From contig JBBSWW010000026.1 in the NCBI GenBank assembly GCA_038046085.1, positions 1 to 31,231 of the forward strand: a stretch of DNA of 31,231 nt, read 5' to 3'. Source of the stretch: GW2011-AR18 sp038046085 (GTDB lineage Archaea > Nanobdellota > Nanobdellia > SCGC-AAA011-G17 > GW2011-AR18). Made by a program: the position numbers and the translations under genes. Positions 14,248-22,658 of this stretch are shown here, piece after piece. A model generated the notes under the pieces. It saw nothing but the letters and a program-made list of their open reading frames with translations. It did no database searches and was not told where the DNA came from. How positions within the stretch are numbered: the stretch's first letter is position 1; each line of letters starts with the position of its first letter.

Positions 14248-15030
14248 ATGGCAACAAGATATATTGGGTGCATATCAGCAAAAGGTGGAGTTGGAAAGAC
14301 AACTACTACTATAAACTTAGCAGCTGCATTAACATATTTTGGAAAAAATGTAACAATACTAGATGCAAACTTAACAACACCAAATGTAGGAATCTATTTA
14401 GGAAACCCAATAGCACCAATAACATTACATGATGTACTAAGAGGAAAACATGATATCAAAGAAGCAGTATTCTCACACAAATCAGGATTGAAAGCAGTAT
14501 TAGCAAGCATATCATTGAAAGATGCAAAAAAAGTAGATACAACCAAATTAGCGAAAGCAATCTATGGACTAGAGGGAACAGCAGATATAATATTAGTAGA
14601 TGGAGCAGCAGGATTAGGAAAAGAACCACAATCAGCAATAAGATCAGTAGAGGAAGTAATAATAGTAACAAATCCAGAAATGCCGGCAGTAACTGATGCA
14701 TTGAAGACAATAAAATTATGCAAAGAAATGGGAAAAAATATTTTAGGGGTTGTAGTTACAAAAACAAATTCTAAAAATGTAGATATGTCATTAAAAGATA
14801 TTGAAAGTTTATTAGAGACAAATATCATAGGAGTAATACCAGAAGACAGAGCAGTAAAATTCAGCCAGGCAAACAAAGAGACAGTAGTACATAGTCATCC
14901 AAAAAGTGCAGCTGCTGTTCAATACAAACGTTTAGCTGCTGATATGCTTGGATTAACTTATCATGAGAATGTTGAGACTAATAATGGATTTGTAAATTGG
15001 GTAATGACGTACTTAGGATTTAAAGATTAA
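14248..15030 (+). CDS. minD: MinD/ParA-family P-loop ATPase
   Basis: This 260-residue ATPase has the deviant Walker A motif KGGVGKTT at 12-19, switch I near DANLTTPNVG (about 39-48) and Walker B ILVDGAAGLG around 116-125. The C-terminal stretch, NNGFVNWVMTYLGF, is short and amphipathic, like MinD membrane-targeting helices. Archaeal MinD-type proteins position cellular structures by ATP-dependent membrane cycling, for instance chemoreceptor or archaellum placement; the partner here is unknown. No MinE or ParB-like gene lies next to it. GTTTATTA at about 14217-14224 suits a TATA box 25-30 nt before the ATG. The stop overlaps the convergent downstream gene by 4 nt. Confidence 0.88.
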   Translation: MATRYIGCISAKGGVGKTTTTINLAAALTYFGKNVTILDANLTTPNVGIYLGNPIAPITLHDVLRGKHDIKEAVFSHKSGLKAVLASISLKDAKKVDTTKLAKAIYGLEGTADIILVDGAAGLGKEPQSAIRSVEEVIIVTNPEMPAVTDALKTIKLCKEMGKNILGVVVTKTNSKNVDMSLKDIESLLETNIIGVIPEDRAVKFSQANKETVVHSHPKSAAAVQYKRLAADMLGLTYHENVETNNGFVNWVMTYLGFKD

Positions 15031-15347
15031 AACTCTTCAACAACTTGATATTCGTCCTCGTAAATAATATTTTTTAAATCTTTTTTGTTCATAATCTCTA
15101 ATTTAATATCGACTAAATACTTTTTGTGAGATAATAATAAAGTCTTTTCATATTTTTCTTTACCTTTTTTAGTTAAATAAAATCTGTACTCTCCTTCTTT
15201 TAATTTAGGTTTACTTAGCCATTTCTTATTTTCTAAAACCTCTTCTATTAATTCTTTAGGAAGCAACCTTTTACCAGCTGAGAAAACACCTTCACCATTT
15301 GTTGTATAACGATATAACTTTTTTTGCAACATATACAATTTAGGCAT
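15027..15347 (-). CDS. Small winged-helix-like protein
   Basis: I chose ATG 15347 (MPKLYMLQKKLYRYTT...), giving 106 residues. An in-frame start 24 nt earlier would overlap the TATA-like sequence. The core, LPKELIEEVLENKKWL then EGEYRFYLTKKGKEKYEKTL, has the helix plus wing-and-Leu-Thr-xx-Gly-Lys pattern common to PadR- or MarR-like archaeal regulators. Assignment is only to the general fold. It is convergent with MinD and divergent from tRNA-Tyr. It shares with the tRNA an almost symmetrical AATATTTAAATAT promoter region at about 15353-15366. Confidence 0.55.
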   Translation of the reverse strand: MPKLYMLQKKLYRYTTNGEGVFSAGKRLLPKELIEEVLENKKWLSKPKLKEGEYRFYLTKKGKEKYEKTLLLSHKKYLVDIKLEIMNKKDLKNIIYEDEYQVVEEF

Positions 15348-15392
15348 TACAAAATATTTAAATATAGTCACTAGTTTGTTTATTTAGAGTTC

Positions 15393-15550
15393 CCCCCGGT
15401 AGCTCAAACTTTTGTACGTTTAGTATAATGGGAGAAGCGGTGGAGCAGTCGGCTGTAGATAAATTCGCTGTTTGATCAAGCATAATGCTAAGAAATGAAA
15501 AACAGATAGCTGATCCCGACAGGCTGGGGGTTCGAATCCCTCCTGGGGGA
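15393..15550 (+). tRNA. tRNA-Tyr (GUA) with D-loop and anticodon-loop introns
   Basis: Acceptor CCCCCGG (15393-15399) pairs with CTGGGGG (15543-15549), discriminator A. D-stem GCTC (15402-15405) pairs with GAGC (15443-15446) only if about 29 nt, 15407-15435, is removed from the D-loop. The anticodon stem GTCGG/CCGAC holds loop CTGTAGA with anticodon GUA at 15455-15457, and a second intron of about 56 nt (15459-15514) follows position 37. T-stem GGGGG/CCCTC with loop TTCGAAT is normal. The mature length would be 73 nt. The C1-G72 pair is the archaeal tRNA-Tyr identity feature. The exact D-loop splice points are uncertain. Confidence 0.85.
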
Positions 15551-15590
15551 CTCTAATTAATTTTAAGAACTTTTTTATTATATTTATATC

Positions 15591-15953
15591 ATGAAAACAA
15601 TACTTATTGGAGAAGATGAACTTAGATTAAATAGATTCTATCAAAGTGCATATGGTTCTAGATATAATCTTGTAATAAGAAGAGATGGAAATGAAGTATT
15701 GGCTGAATTAGAAAAAGATGATTATGATTTTGTAATATTAGACAATGATTTAAGAGATGGGCCTACAGGGATAGAGATTATAGAGAGAATGCATAAAATT
15801 GGAAAAACTAATGAAATGAAATTTGCTTTATGTACATGCAATCCTGATCCTACTTTAGAAACTAGAGCTGAAGAAAACGGAGTTGCATATTTTTCTAAAT
15901 GTGAGATAATAAAAAAACCGAGGATATTAACAGAATATTTTGAACAGCAATAA
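15591..15953 (+). CDS. Stand-alone response-regulator receiver domain
   Basis: This 120-residue protein is a single receiver (CheY-like) domain. It has the acidic pair Glu8-Asp9 (ILIGEDE), phospho-acceptor Asp51 in VILDNDL, Thr82 in ALCTCN and Lys103 in YFSKCE, all at expected spacing. The output is by protein contact, since no DNA-binding or enzymatic domain follows. No histidine kinase gene is in the window. TATTATATTTATATC just before the ATG is AT-rich and probably includes the promoter. The gene sits between tRNA-Tyr and tRNA-Asp, both on the same strand. Confidence 0.82.
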   Translation: MKTILIGEDELRLNRFYQSAYGSRYNLVIRRDGNEVLAELEKDDYDFVILDNDLRDGPTGIEIIERMHKIGKTNEMKFALCTCNPDPTLETRAEENGVAYFSKCEIIKKPRILTEYFEQQ

Positions 15954-16061
15954 CTTTAAAACTAAATTTTACACCCAACACCTTTTATCAAGAGTGATTA
16001 CTATTCTTAGTTCTTTAAAATGAGAAAAACTTATAAATTACTTAAGTAGACTTCAGAATAA

Positions 16062-16172
16062 GCCTTGGTAGTGTAGCGGTCAGCACCTGACCCTGTCGAG
16101 ATAAAACTTTATTTTATAATGAGGTTTAATCAACGAAAGGTCATAACTCGAGTTCAAATCTCGGCCAGGGCG
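16062..16172 (+). tRNA. tRNA-Asp (GUC) with anticodon-loop intron
   Basis: Acceptor GCCTTGG (16062-16068) pairs with CCAGGGC (16165-16171), with one G-U pair and discriminator G. D-stem GTGT/GCAC and T-stem TCGAG/CTCGG are complete. The anticodon stem TGACC (16088-16092) pairs with GGTCA (16139-16143) after removal of a 39-nt intron, 16099-16137. The loop CTGTCG-A carries GUC at 16095-16097. The mature length is 72 nt. CTTATAAATTA at 16030-16040 is a TATA box about 27 nt upstream. This is the only tRNA here with one intron, at the canonical 37/38 site. Confidence 0.88.
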
Positions 16173-16387
16173 TTAATTTTCTCTAAAAATATCCAACATA
16201 CATTGTCTAGAACAAGGTTTATAAAATAATCATAACTTTAAAGTATAATAATGTTTAAATATAACGGGCTAGCAAAAGCTTTATATACTACTCTTATTTC
16301 ATTCGAACTTATGAATCTTTCTAAGACACTAGCATCAATAATGTTCCAATAGATTGAACTATGTCATTAGATAGATCTATGACCTAA
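16173..16387 (+). promoter_or_regulatory. Promoter and leader of the tRNA-Lys/RNA polymerase unit
   Basis: This noncoding stretch holds two TATA-like boxes, TTTAAATA at 16254-16261 and TTTATATA at 16280-16287. Transcription from the second would begin near 16311, leaving about 77 nt before tRNA-Lys. A 13-codon frame (ATG 16311 to TAG 16352) begins right there, but this may be chance. A stem formed by GTCAT and ATGAC just before the tRNA (about 16361-16382) may help 5' processing. No TATA-like sequence lies at the normal distance ahead of tRNA-Lys itself or between it and rpoH. Confidence 0.5.
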
Positions 16388-16534
16388 GGGCCGGTAGCTC
16401 AGCTTGGTAGAGCACTTGAGATGGCGGTAAGCAAAAATTGCTGATCATCGTCGGTGTTCCTTTTAACAAGCGGAATGAAAGCAAGTGGTCGTGGGTTCAA
16501 AAAGATAGAAAGATTGAAAGTCCCATCCGGCCCG
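16388..16534 (+). tRNA. tRNA-Lys (UUU), apparently with three introns
   Basis: Acceptor GGGCCGG (16388-16394) pairs with CCGGCCC (16527-16533), discriminator G as in archaeal tRNA-Lys. D-arm GCTC/GAGC is complete. The T-loop is broken by 19 nt, 16502-16520, after TTCAAA (position 59/60), the same place as in tRNA-Glu. The anticodon arm becomes canonical, CTTGC/GCAAG with loop CTTTTAA and anticodon UUU at 16462-16464, if two introns are removed: 40 nt at 16419-16458 (30/31) and 14 nt at 16467-16480 (38/39). The mature length is then 74 nt. The T-loop intron is clear. The split into two anticodon-arm introns is my best model, and a CTGAT segment that could suggest Ile was rejected because the stem would not close. 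Confidence 0.72.
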
Positions 16535-16548
16535 CATAATCACAAAAA

Positions 16549-16791
16549 ATGGAAGAGAAACAAACAATAATAAAACATGTCTTGGTACCTCAGCATGTAA
16601 AATTAAGCGAAGAGCAAAAACAAGAAGTACTTAAAAAGTATAATATTTCTGCAAAACAATTACCAAGAATAAAAAATGATGATCCGGCACTAAAGATGAT
16701 AGAAGTTAAGATTGGAGATGTAATAATGATAAAGAGAAAGAGCCCAACAATCGGAGAGAGCGAGTATTATAGGGTGGTAGTAAATGGTTAA
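16549..16791 (+). CDS. rpoH: RNA polymerase subunit H (Rpo5)
   Basis: This 80-residue protein is the archaeal homologue of the C-terminal domain of eukaryotic Rpb5. Signatures include HVLVPQHVKLSEEQKQEVLK, then QLPRIKNDDPALK and GDVIMIKRKSPT followed by YYRVVV. It forms part of the jaw of RNA polymerase that contacts downstream DNA. The start codon is only 14 nt after the tRNA-Lys 3' end, and its stop overlaps the rpoB2 start by 8 nt. Length and sequence are normal for the family. It is the first gene of the large RNA polymerase operon. Confidence 0.96.
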   Translation: MEEKQTIIKHVLVPQHVKLSEEQKQEVLKKYNISAKQLPRIKNDDPALKMIEVKIGDVIMIKRKSPTIGESEYYRVVVNG

Positions 16792-18274
16792 AGAATACAG
16801 AGAAATATTGCAGGCTTTCTTCAGAGAAAATCCTTTTGTAGAATCAAATATAAGAAGTTTCAATGATTTCATAGAAAAACAATTACAGAAACTAGTAGAT
16901 GAACTAGGGGATGTAGTGCCTACAATCATACCGCAAGAGGTAGAGAGTTTTGTAATCAAATTAAAAAAGATATGGATAGAAATACCATCTATAATAGAGG
17001 CAGATGGAAGCAAGAGAGATATCTATCCTAGTGAAGCAAGATTAAGAAGCTTGACATATTCAGCTCCAATATATTTAGAGGTAAGTGCATATGTAGATGA
17101 TGTACAGAGAGAGAATTTCACAGCAATGATAGGAAAATTACCAATAATGGTAAGATCAAAATATTGCCATCTATATGGAATGAAAAGAGAGGAATTAATA
17201 CAGAAAGGTGAAGATCCAAATGAAGCTGGCGGATATTTCATAATAAATGGAAATGAGAGAGTATTAATCACAGTTGAAGATTTAGCATCAAATAGGATAT
17301 TCATAGAGAAAAAAGAGGTAGGACCTAGTGCATATGTATGCAAAGTATTCTCAGAAATGGGAAGTTATAGGATACCACATACAGTAGAACAGATGAAAGA
17401 TGGACTATTCTATTTAACGTTCACAAGATTCAGAAGAGTTCCAGTAATACCAGTAATAAAATCATTAGGATTAGTAAAAGATTCAGATATAGTAAAGATG
17501 ATATCAGGAGATTCAGAATATGATTCAGTAATGATAAACCTATATGACTCAGCTGAATTAAAAACAGAGGATGAAGCATTAGAACATCTAGCTAAAAAAA
17601 TAGGAATAACACAGATAAAAGAGGTAAAATTCGAAAAAACAAGAGAACAACTTGATAAGTACTTATTACCACATCTAGGAACAACACCTAAAGATAGAAT
17701 GGTAAAGGCATATAACTTATGCAAGATGGTAAGAAAATTCTTGAAAGCAAGTGAGGATGGTCTTCCATTACCAGATAAAGATCATTACATGAATAAAAGA
17801 TTAAAATTAGCTGGAGACTTATTAGAAGACTTAATGAGAGCAAACCTAAGAAGCCTAGTACAGGATATAATGTATAATTTCCAGAGATTAGTAAAGAGAG
17901 GAAAATTCCAGTCAATAAAAATCATAATAAGAGATGAATTATTAAGTTCAAACATTAAGAGTGCATTAGCTACAGGATCTTGGACAGGTGGAAGAAAGGG
18001 TATAAGCCAGAATATGGACAGGACAAATTACTTAGCTGCATATTCACACTTACAGAGGGTAAACTCATTATTGACTTCAACACAAGAAAATTTTGAAGCA
18101 AGAGCATTGCACCCTACTCATTATGGAAGACTATGCCCTATTGAAACTCCTGAAGGAACATCAATTGGATTGAGAAAGAATATGGCAATAACATGCGGAG
18201 TAACAAAAGGTGATGTGCAAGAAGATAAGATTAGAAAAGCTTTAGAAAACTGCGGGGTGAAGCTAGCGCTATAA
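16784..18274 (+). CDS. rpoB2: RNA polymerase subunit B'' (N-terminal half of Rpo2)
   Basis: This 496-residue protein is the N-terminal half of the second-largest subunit, with the protrusion, lobe and fork regions. Clear markers are GKLPIMVRSKYCHL, GGYFIINGNERVLITVEDLA, and near the end HYGRLCPIETPEGTSIGLR. The gene ends at TAA and rpoB1 starts 2 nt later, so subunit B is split as in many Euryarchaeota and DPANN archaea. Together with B' it forms half of the polymerase active-site cleft. The start overlaps rpoH by 8 nt. Confidence 0.96.
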   Translation: MVKEYREILQAFFRENPFVESNIRSFNDFIEKQLQKLVDELGDVVPTIIPQEVESFVIKLKKIWIEIPSIIEADGSKRDIYPSEARLRSLTYSAPIYLEVSAYVDDVQRENFTAMIGKLPIMVRSKYCHLYGMKREELIQKGEDPNEAGGYFIINGNERVLITVEDLASNRIFIEKKEVGPSAYVCKVFSEMGSYRIPHTVEQMKDGLFYLTFTRFRRVPVIPVIKSLGLVKDSDIVKMISGDSEYDSVMINLYDSAELKTEDEALEHLAKKIGITQIKEVKFEKTREQLDKYLLPHLGTTPKDRMVKAYNLCKMVRKFLKASEDGLPLPDKDHYMNKRLKLAGDLLEDLMRANLRSLVQDIMYNFQRLVKRGKFQSIKIIIRDELLSSNIKSALATGSWTGGRKGISQNMDRTNYLAAYSHLQRVNSLLTSTQENFEARALHPTHYGRLCPIETPEGTSIGLRKNMAITCGVTKGDVQEDKIRKALENCGVKLAL

Positions 18275-18276
18275 AA

Positions 18277-20079
18277 ATGACAGACATATTCTTAAATGAG
18301 AGATACATCGGAACAACAGAAAGTGCTAAAGACTTAATAAAACAAGTAAGAAGTGAGAGAAGAAAAGGGGTATTACCAGCAGAATTAAATTTCCATCACG
18401 ATCAAGAGTATGATGAGATGTTCTTTGATACAACAAGAGGAAGAGCAAGAAGACCATTGATAGTTGTAGAGAACGGAAAATCAAAATTAACAGAACAACA
18501 TATACAGGAATTAAAATCAGGAACTATAAAATGGGAAAAATTAGTAAAAGATGGAGTAATAGAATATATAGATGCAGCTGAAGAAGAAAACTGCTATACT
18601 TCATTATCAGAAGAGGAATTAACAAAAGAACATACACATTTAGAGATATCACCACTAGCAATGTTAGGATTATGCAGTTCACTTGTTCCTTTTTCAAACT
18701 TCTGTGCAAGCTCAAAATTAATTAGAGGAAGCAAGATGCTTAAACAGTCAATAGGAATATATGCATCAAATTTCTTATTAAGAATGGATACAGATGTAAA
18801 TGTATTACACTACCCACAAAAACCATTAACAAAAACATTCATGGATAAGATATTCGAATCTGAGAAGCATCCAGCAGGACAGAATATTGTAATAGCATTG
18901 ATGAGTTATGAAGGGTATAACATGGAGGATGCTATTGTAATAAACAAAGGAAGCGTAGACAGAGGATTCGCAAGATCATCATTCTTTAAACCATTCAATG
19001 TAGAAGAACTAAGATACCAAGGTGGATTAGTAGATGAAGTATGCATACCAGACAAGGAAGTAAAAGGATTCAGGACAGAAAAAGATTACAGGTTACTAGA
19101 AGAAGATGGAATAGTCTATACAGGAGCAAAAGTAAAAGATGAGGATGTAATAATAGGAAAAGTAAGTCCTCCAAGATTCCTAGGAGAATTTGAAGAATTC
19201 AATATTGCAACAAATGTAAAAAGAGAATCATCAATATCATTAACAAGAGGGGAATATGGAATCGTTGATATGACATTATTAACTGAAAATGAAGAAGGAA
19301 ACAGATTAGTACAATTAAGATTAAGACAGCCAAGAATATTAGAGGTTGGAGACAAATTCGCTTCTCGTCACGGACAGAAAGGAGTAGTAAGTCTATTAGT
19401 ACCTCCACAAGATCTTCCATTCTCAGCAACAGGAACAGTACCTGATTTAATATTCAGCCCACATAGTATACCATCAAGAATGACAATCTCACACCTAATA
19501 GAGATAGTAGCAGGAAAAACCGGAGCATTAAAAGGTGAATATATAGATGGAACAACATTTGATTCAGCATCAGAAAAGGATATAAGAAAAATGTTGAAAG
19601 AGGAAGGATTCAGAGATAATGGAACTGAAACATTCTATTCAGGAATAACAGGAAAACAATATCATGCAAAAATCTATGCAGGAAACATGTATTACTTAAA
19701 ATTAAAACACATGGTAGCAAACAAATTACATGCAAGAGCAACAGGAAAGATCCAGTTATTGACAAGACAGCCAATCGAGGGACGTTCACAGGGTGGAGGA
19801 CTAAGATTGGGAGAGATGGAGAAAGATTGTTTCGTAGCGCATGGAGCATCAATGTTATTGAAAGAGAGATTCGATTCAGACAAGACATTATTATATGTAT
19901 GTGAAGAGTGCGGAATGATAGCAGTATATGACAGCTACAAGCACAAAGAATATTGTACAAAATGCGGAAGCAATGTAAAAGTATCATTAATAGAGGTAGC
20001 TTATGCATTCAAGTTATTAATAGATGAACTAAAATCACTATGCATCTATCCTAAATTATTATTGGGAAGGAAATACTAA
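18277..20079 (+). CDS. rpoB1: RNA polymerase subunit B' (C-terminal half of Rpo2)
   Basis: This 600-residue protein is the C-terminal half of subunit B, with hybrid-binding, wall and clamp regions. Markers are the MSYEGYNMEDAIVINKGSVD block, then GDKFASRHGQKGVVSLLVP, PHSIPSRMTISHLIE and the RQPIEGRSQGGGLRLGEMEK block. A zinc ribbon is formed by CEECG and CTKCG in the last 60 residues. It follows rpoB2 by 2 nt and precedes rpoA1 by 1 nt, so translation is probably coupled along the operon. It is full length for a split B'. Confidence 0.96.
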   Translation: MTDIFLNERYIGTTESAKDLIKQVRSERRKGVLPAELNFHHDQEYDEMFFDTTRGRARRPLIVVENGKSKLTEQHIQELKSGTIKWEKLVKDGVIEYIDAAEEENCYTSLSEEELTKEHTHLEISPLAMLGLCSSLVPFSNFCASSKLIRGSKMLKQSIGIYASNFLLRMDTDVNVLHYPQKPLTKTFMDKIFESEKHPAGQNIVIALMSYEGYNMEDAIVINKGSVDRGFARSSFFKPFNVEELRYQGGLVDEVCIPDKEVKGFRTEKDYRLLEEDGIVYTGAKVKDEDVIIGKVSPPRFLGEFEEFNIATNVKRESSISLTRGEYGIVDMTLLTENEEGNRLVQLRLRQPRILEVGDKFASRHGQKGVVSLLVPPQDLPFSATGTVPDLIFSPHSIPSRMTISHLIEIVAGKTGALKGEYIDGTTFDSASEKDIRKMLKEEGFRDNGTETFYSGITGKQYHAKIYAGNMYYLKLKHMVANKLHARATGKIQLLTRQPIEGRSQGGGLRLGEMEKDCFVAHGASMLLKERFDSDKTLLYVCEECGMIAVYDSYKHKEYCTKCGSNVKVSLIEVAYAFKLLIDELKSLCIYPKLLLGRKY

Positions 20080-20080
20080 A

Positions 20081-22657
20081 ATGGAAAATTACGTATACAA
20101 AAAAATCAATGCAATGATCTTCGGAATGCTAAGTCCAGATATTGTAAGAAAGATGGCTTGTGCTAAGATAGTAACACCAGAATTATTTGATAAAGAAGGA
20201 TACCCAGTAGATGGTGGATTAATGGATGTAAGATTAGGAGTAATAGATCCAGGATTAAGATGTAAGACATGCGGTGGAAATTTAAGAGATTGCATGGGAC
20301 ATTTCGGATTCTTAGAATTAGCAAGACCAATCATACATGTAAAATATGCAGATGTAATATTAAATTTCTTAAGATGCACATGTAGAGAGTGCGGAAAATT
20401 ATTGACAGATAAAAAAATGAGAATACAGATAGAGGATGATGAAGAACAAGAAGTAACAGAAGATGATGCAGATGTAAGCACAAAAAAACAGGTAAAAGGA
20501 ATAAGCACAACATTAAGAAATGTAAAAAAATGTCCACACTGCCAGGCAAAACAGCACACAATCAAGGTAGAAAAACCAACAACATACTTAGAAGAAGACA
20601 GGAGAATAAATCCTATAGATATCAGAGCAAGAATGGAAAAAGTCTCTGATTCAGATGTAGCATTCTTAGGATTAGATCCAAAATTCGCAAGACCAGAATG
20701 GATGATACTAAATGTATTGCCAGTACCACCAGTAACAATCAGACCAAGCATCACACTAGAAACAGGAGAGAGATCAGAAGATGATTTAACTCACAAACTA
20801 GGAGATATAGTAAGAATCAACCAGAGATTATTTGAAAATATAAATGCAGGAGCACCAGAGATAATTGTAGAGGATCTATGGGATTTATTACAATATCATG
20901 TAACAACATATTTTGATAATGAGATAAGCCAGGTACCTCCAGCAAGACATAGATCAGGACAATCATTAAGGACATTAAGTGAGAGAATCAAGAGCAAAGA
21001 GGGAAGATTCAGACATAATCTAGCTGGAAAAAGAGTAAACTACGCAGCAAGAACAGTTATTACACCAGATTCCAAGATAGAACTCAATGAAGTTGGAGTA
21101 CCAATGGAAGTAGCAATGGAACTTACAACACCAGAGAGAGTAACAGAATGGAACATGAAGAGATTAAAAAAATTCGTAGAAGCAGGGTCAAAAAAATATC
21201 CGGGAAGCAATTATGTAGTAAGGCCTGACGGAAGAAAGAAAAAAATCACAGATGAGACACAGGAACAATTATTAGAAGAATTACAACCAGGATACTTAGT
21301 AGAGAGACATTTAATGGATGGAGATATAAGTATATTCAACAGACAACCAAGCCTACACAGAATGAGTATAATGGCACATAGAGTAAGAGTATTGCCAGGA
21401 AAGAGTTTTAGATTAAATCCTGCAGTATGTTTCCCATACAACGCTGACTTCGACGGAGATGAGATGAACTTACATATACCTCAGACAGAAGAAGCAAAAG
21501 CAGAAGCAGAAACATTAATGGAAGTACAGACACAGATCATAACACCAAAGAATGGAACAAATGTAATAGGATGTTCAGAGGATTCAATAACAGGAAATTA
21601 TGTACTAACAAAATTCATGAAACTAAATAAGGAAGATGCAGTACAGTTATTACATAGCATAGGATTCTATGATACTGAAAGATTCTTAACATTCAAGAAA
21701 ACAGTAGAAGGAAAAGATGTATTCAGCGCATTATTACCAGAAGACTTTGACTTCATAGGAAAATCAAAATCAAAACAGCCAGTAGTAATCAAAGGTGGAA
21801 TATTGTTAGAGGGAGTAATAGACCAGGCAACAATAGGACAGGAAAAAGGAGAATTAATAAGAGCATTAGTAAATAATTACGGATATACAACAACATTGCA
21901 GATACTAGGAAAAATCTTCAGATTAGGAATAGCATCATTAGGAATATATGGCTTTACGACAGCAATCTCTGATACAGATTTACCAAAAGATGTACAGGAA
22001 AAATGCAGAGAGGCAATATACAATTCAGAAAAAAGAGTAGCACAATTAATAGAACAATATGAATCAAAAGAACTAGAACCATTGCCAGGACAGACATTAG
22101 AGGCAACACTAGAAGTAAAAATATTAGAAGTATTAAATAAAGCAAGACAGAAAATAGGAGAGGTAGTAGGAGAGATCTCTGATGTCAACAACTCAACAAT
22201 CATAATGGCATTAGCTGGAGCGAAAGGAAACTTACTAAATTTAGCAATGATCGCAGCATGTGTAGGACAGCAGTCATTATCAGGAAAAAGAATTGATTTA
22301 GGATATAGGAACAGGACATTAAGCATGTTCAACAGAGGGGACTTATCTCCGAAAGCAAGAGGATTTGTAAGAAGAGGATACAAGGATGGATTAACACCTG
22401 AAGAATTCTTCATGCACTCAATGACAGGAAGGGACAGTTTCATGGACTTAGCTTTGAGAACACCAAGATCAGGATACTTATACAGAAGATTAGAAAGTGC
22501 ATTACAAGATATCAAAGTAGAATATGATGAAACAGTAAGAGATGCAAATCATAATATCGTACAATTCAAGTACGGAGATGATGGATTAGATGTATCAAAG
22601 ACAGATGCAGGAAAGATCAAAGTTGTAAAGACAATGAGGGAAGTAGTGGGTGAATAA
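20081..22657 (+). CDS. rpoA1: RNA polymerase subunit A' (N-terminal part of Rpo1)
   Basis: This 858-residue protein carries the catalytic Mg-binding loop NADFDGDEMN (about residue 460), the three Asp residues of the active site. N-terminal zinc-binding clusters CKTCGGNLRDCMGHFG and CRECG...CPHC are present. The switch/bridge area shows NLAGKRVNYAARTVITPDS and later SLSGKRIDLGYRNRTL. It ends two thirds of the way through the eukaryotic Rpb1 layout, with the rest encoded by rpoA2. A' and A'' are split in most archaea. The rpoA2 ATG follows its stop after 1 nt. Confidence 0.96.
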   Translation: MENYVYKKINAMIFGMLSPDIVRKMACAKIVTPELFDKEGYPVDGGLMDVRLGVIDPGLRCKTCGGNLRDCMGHFGFLELARPIIHVKYADVILNFLRCTCRECGKLLTDKKMRIQIEDDEEQEVTEDDADVSTKKQVKGISTTLRNVKKCPHCQAKQHTIKVEKPTTYLEEDRRINPIDIRARMEKVSDSDVAFLGLDPKFARPEWMILNVLPVPPVTIRPSITLETGERSEDDLTHKLGDIVRINQRLFENINAGAPEIIVEDLWDLLQYHVTTYFDNEISQVPPARHRSGQSLRTLSERIKSKEGRFRHNLAGKRVNYAARTVITPDSKIELNEVGVPMEVAMELTTPERVTEWNMKRLKKFVEAGSKKYPGSNYVVRPDGRKKKITDETQEQLLEELQPGYLVERHLMDGDISIFNRQPSLHRMSIMAHRVRVLPGKSFRLNPAVCFPYNADFDGDEMNLHIPQTEEAKAEAETLMEVQTQIITPKNGTNVIGCSEDSITGNYVLTKFMKLNKEDAVQLLHSIGFYDTERFLTFKKTVEGKDVFSALLPEDFDFIGKSKSKQPVVIKGGILLEGVIDQATIGQEKGELIRALVNNYGYTTTLQILGKIFRLGIASLGIYGFTTAISDTDLPKDVQEKCREAIYNSEKRVAQLIEQYESKELEPLPGQTLEATLEVKILEVLNKARQKIGEVVGEISDVNNSTIIMALAGAKGNLLNLAMIAACVGQQSLSGKRIDLGYRNRTLSMFNRGDLSPKARGFVRRGYKDGLTPEEFFMHSMTGRDSFMDLALRTPRSGYLYRRLESALQDIKVEYDETVRDANHNIVQFKYGDDGLDVSKTDAGKIKVVKTMREVVGE

Positions 22658-22658
22658 A

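Noticed and set aside
16441..16450. CTGAT read as an Ile anticodon loop in the 16388-16534 tRNA
   Set aside because: The base before the loop would be G opposite G39, so the anticodon stem would not close. Discriminator G and the alternative CTTTTAA loop with a fully paired stem favour Lys.
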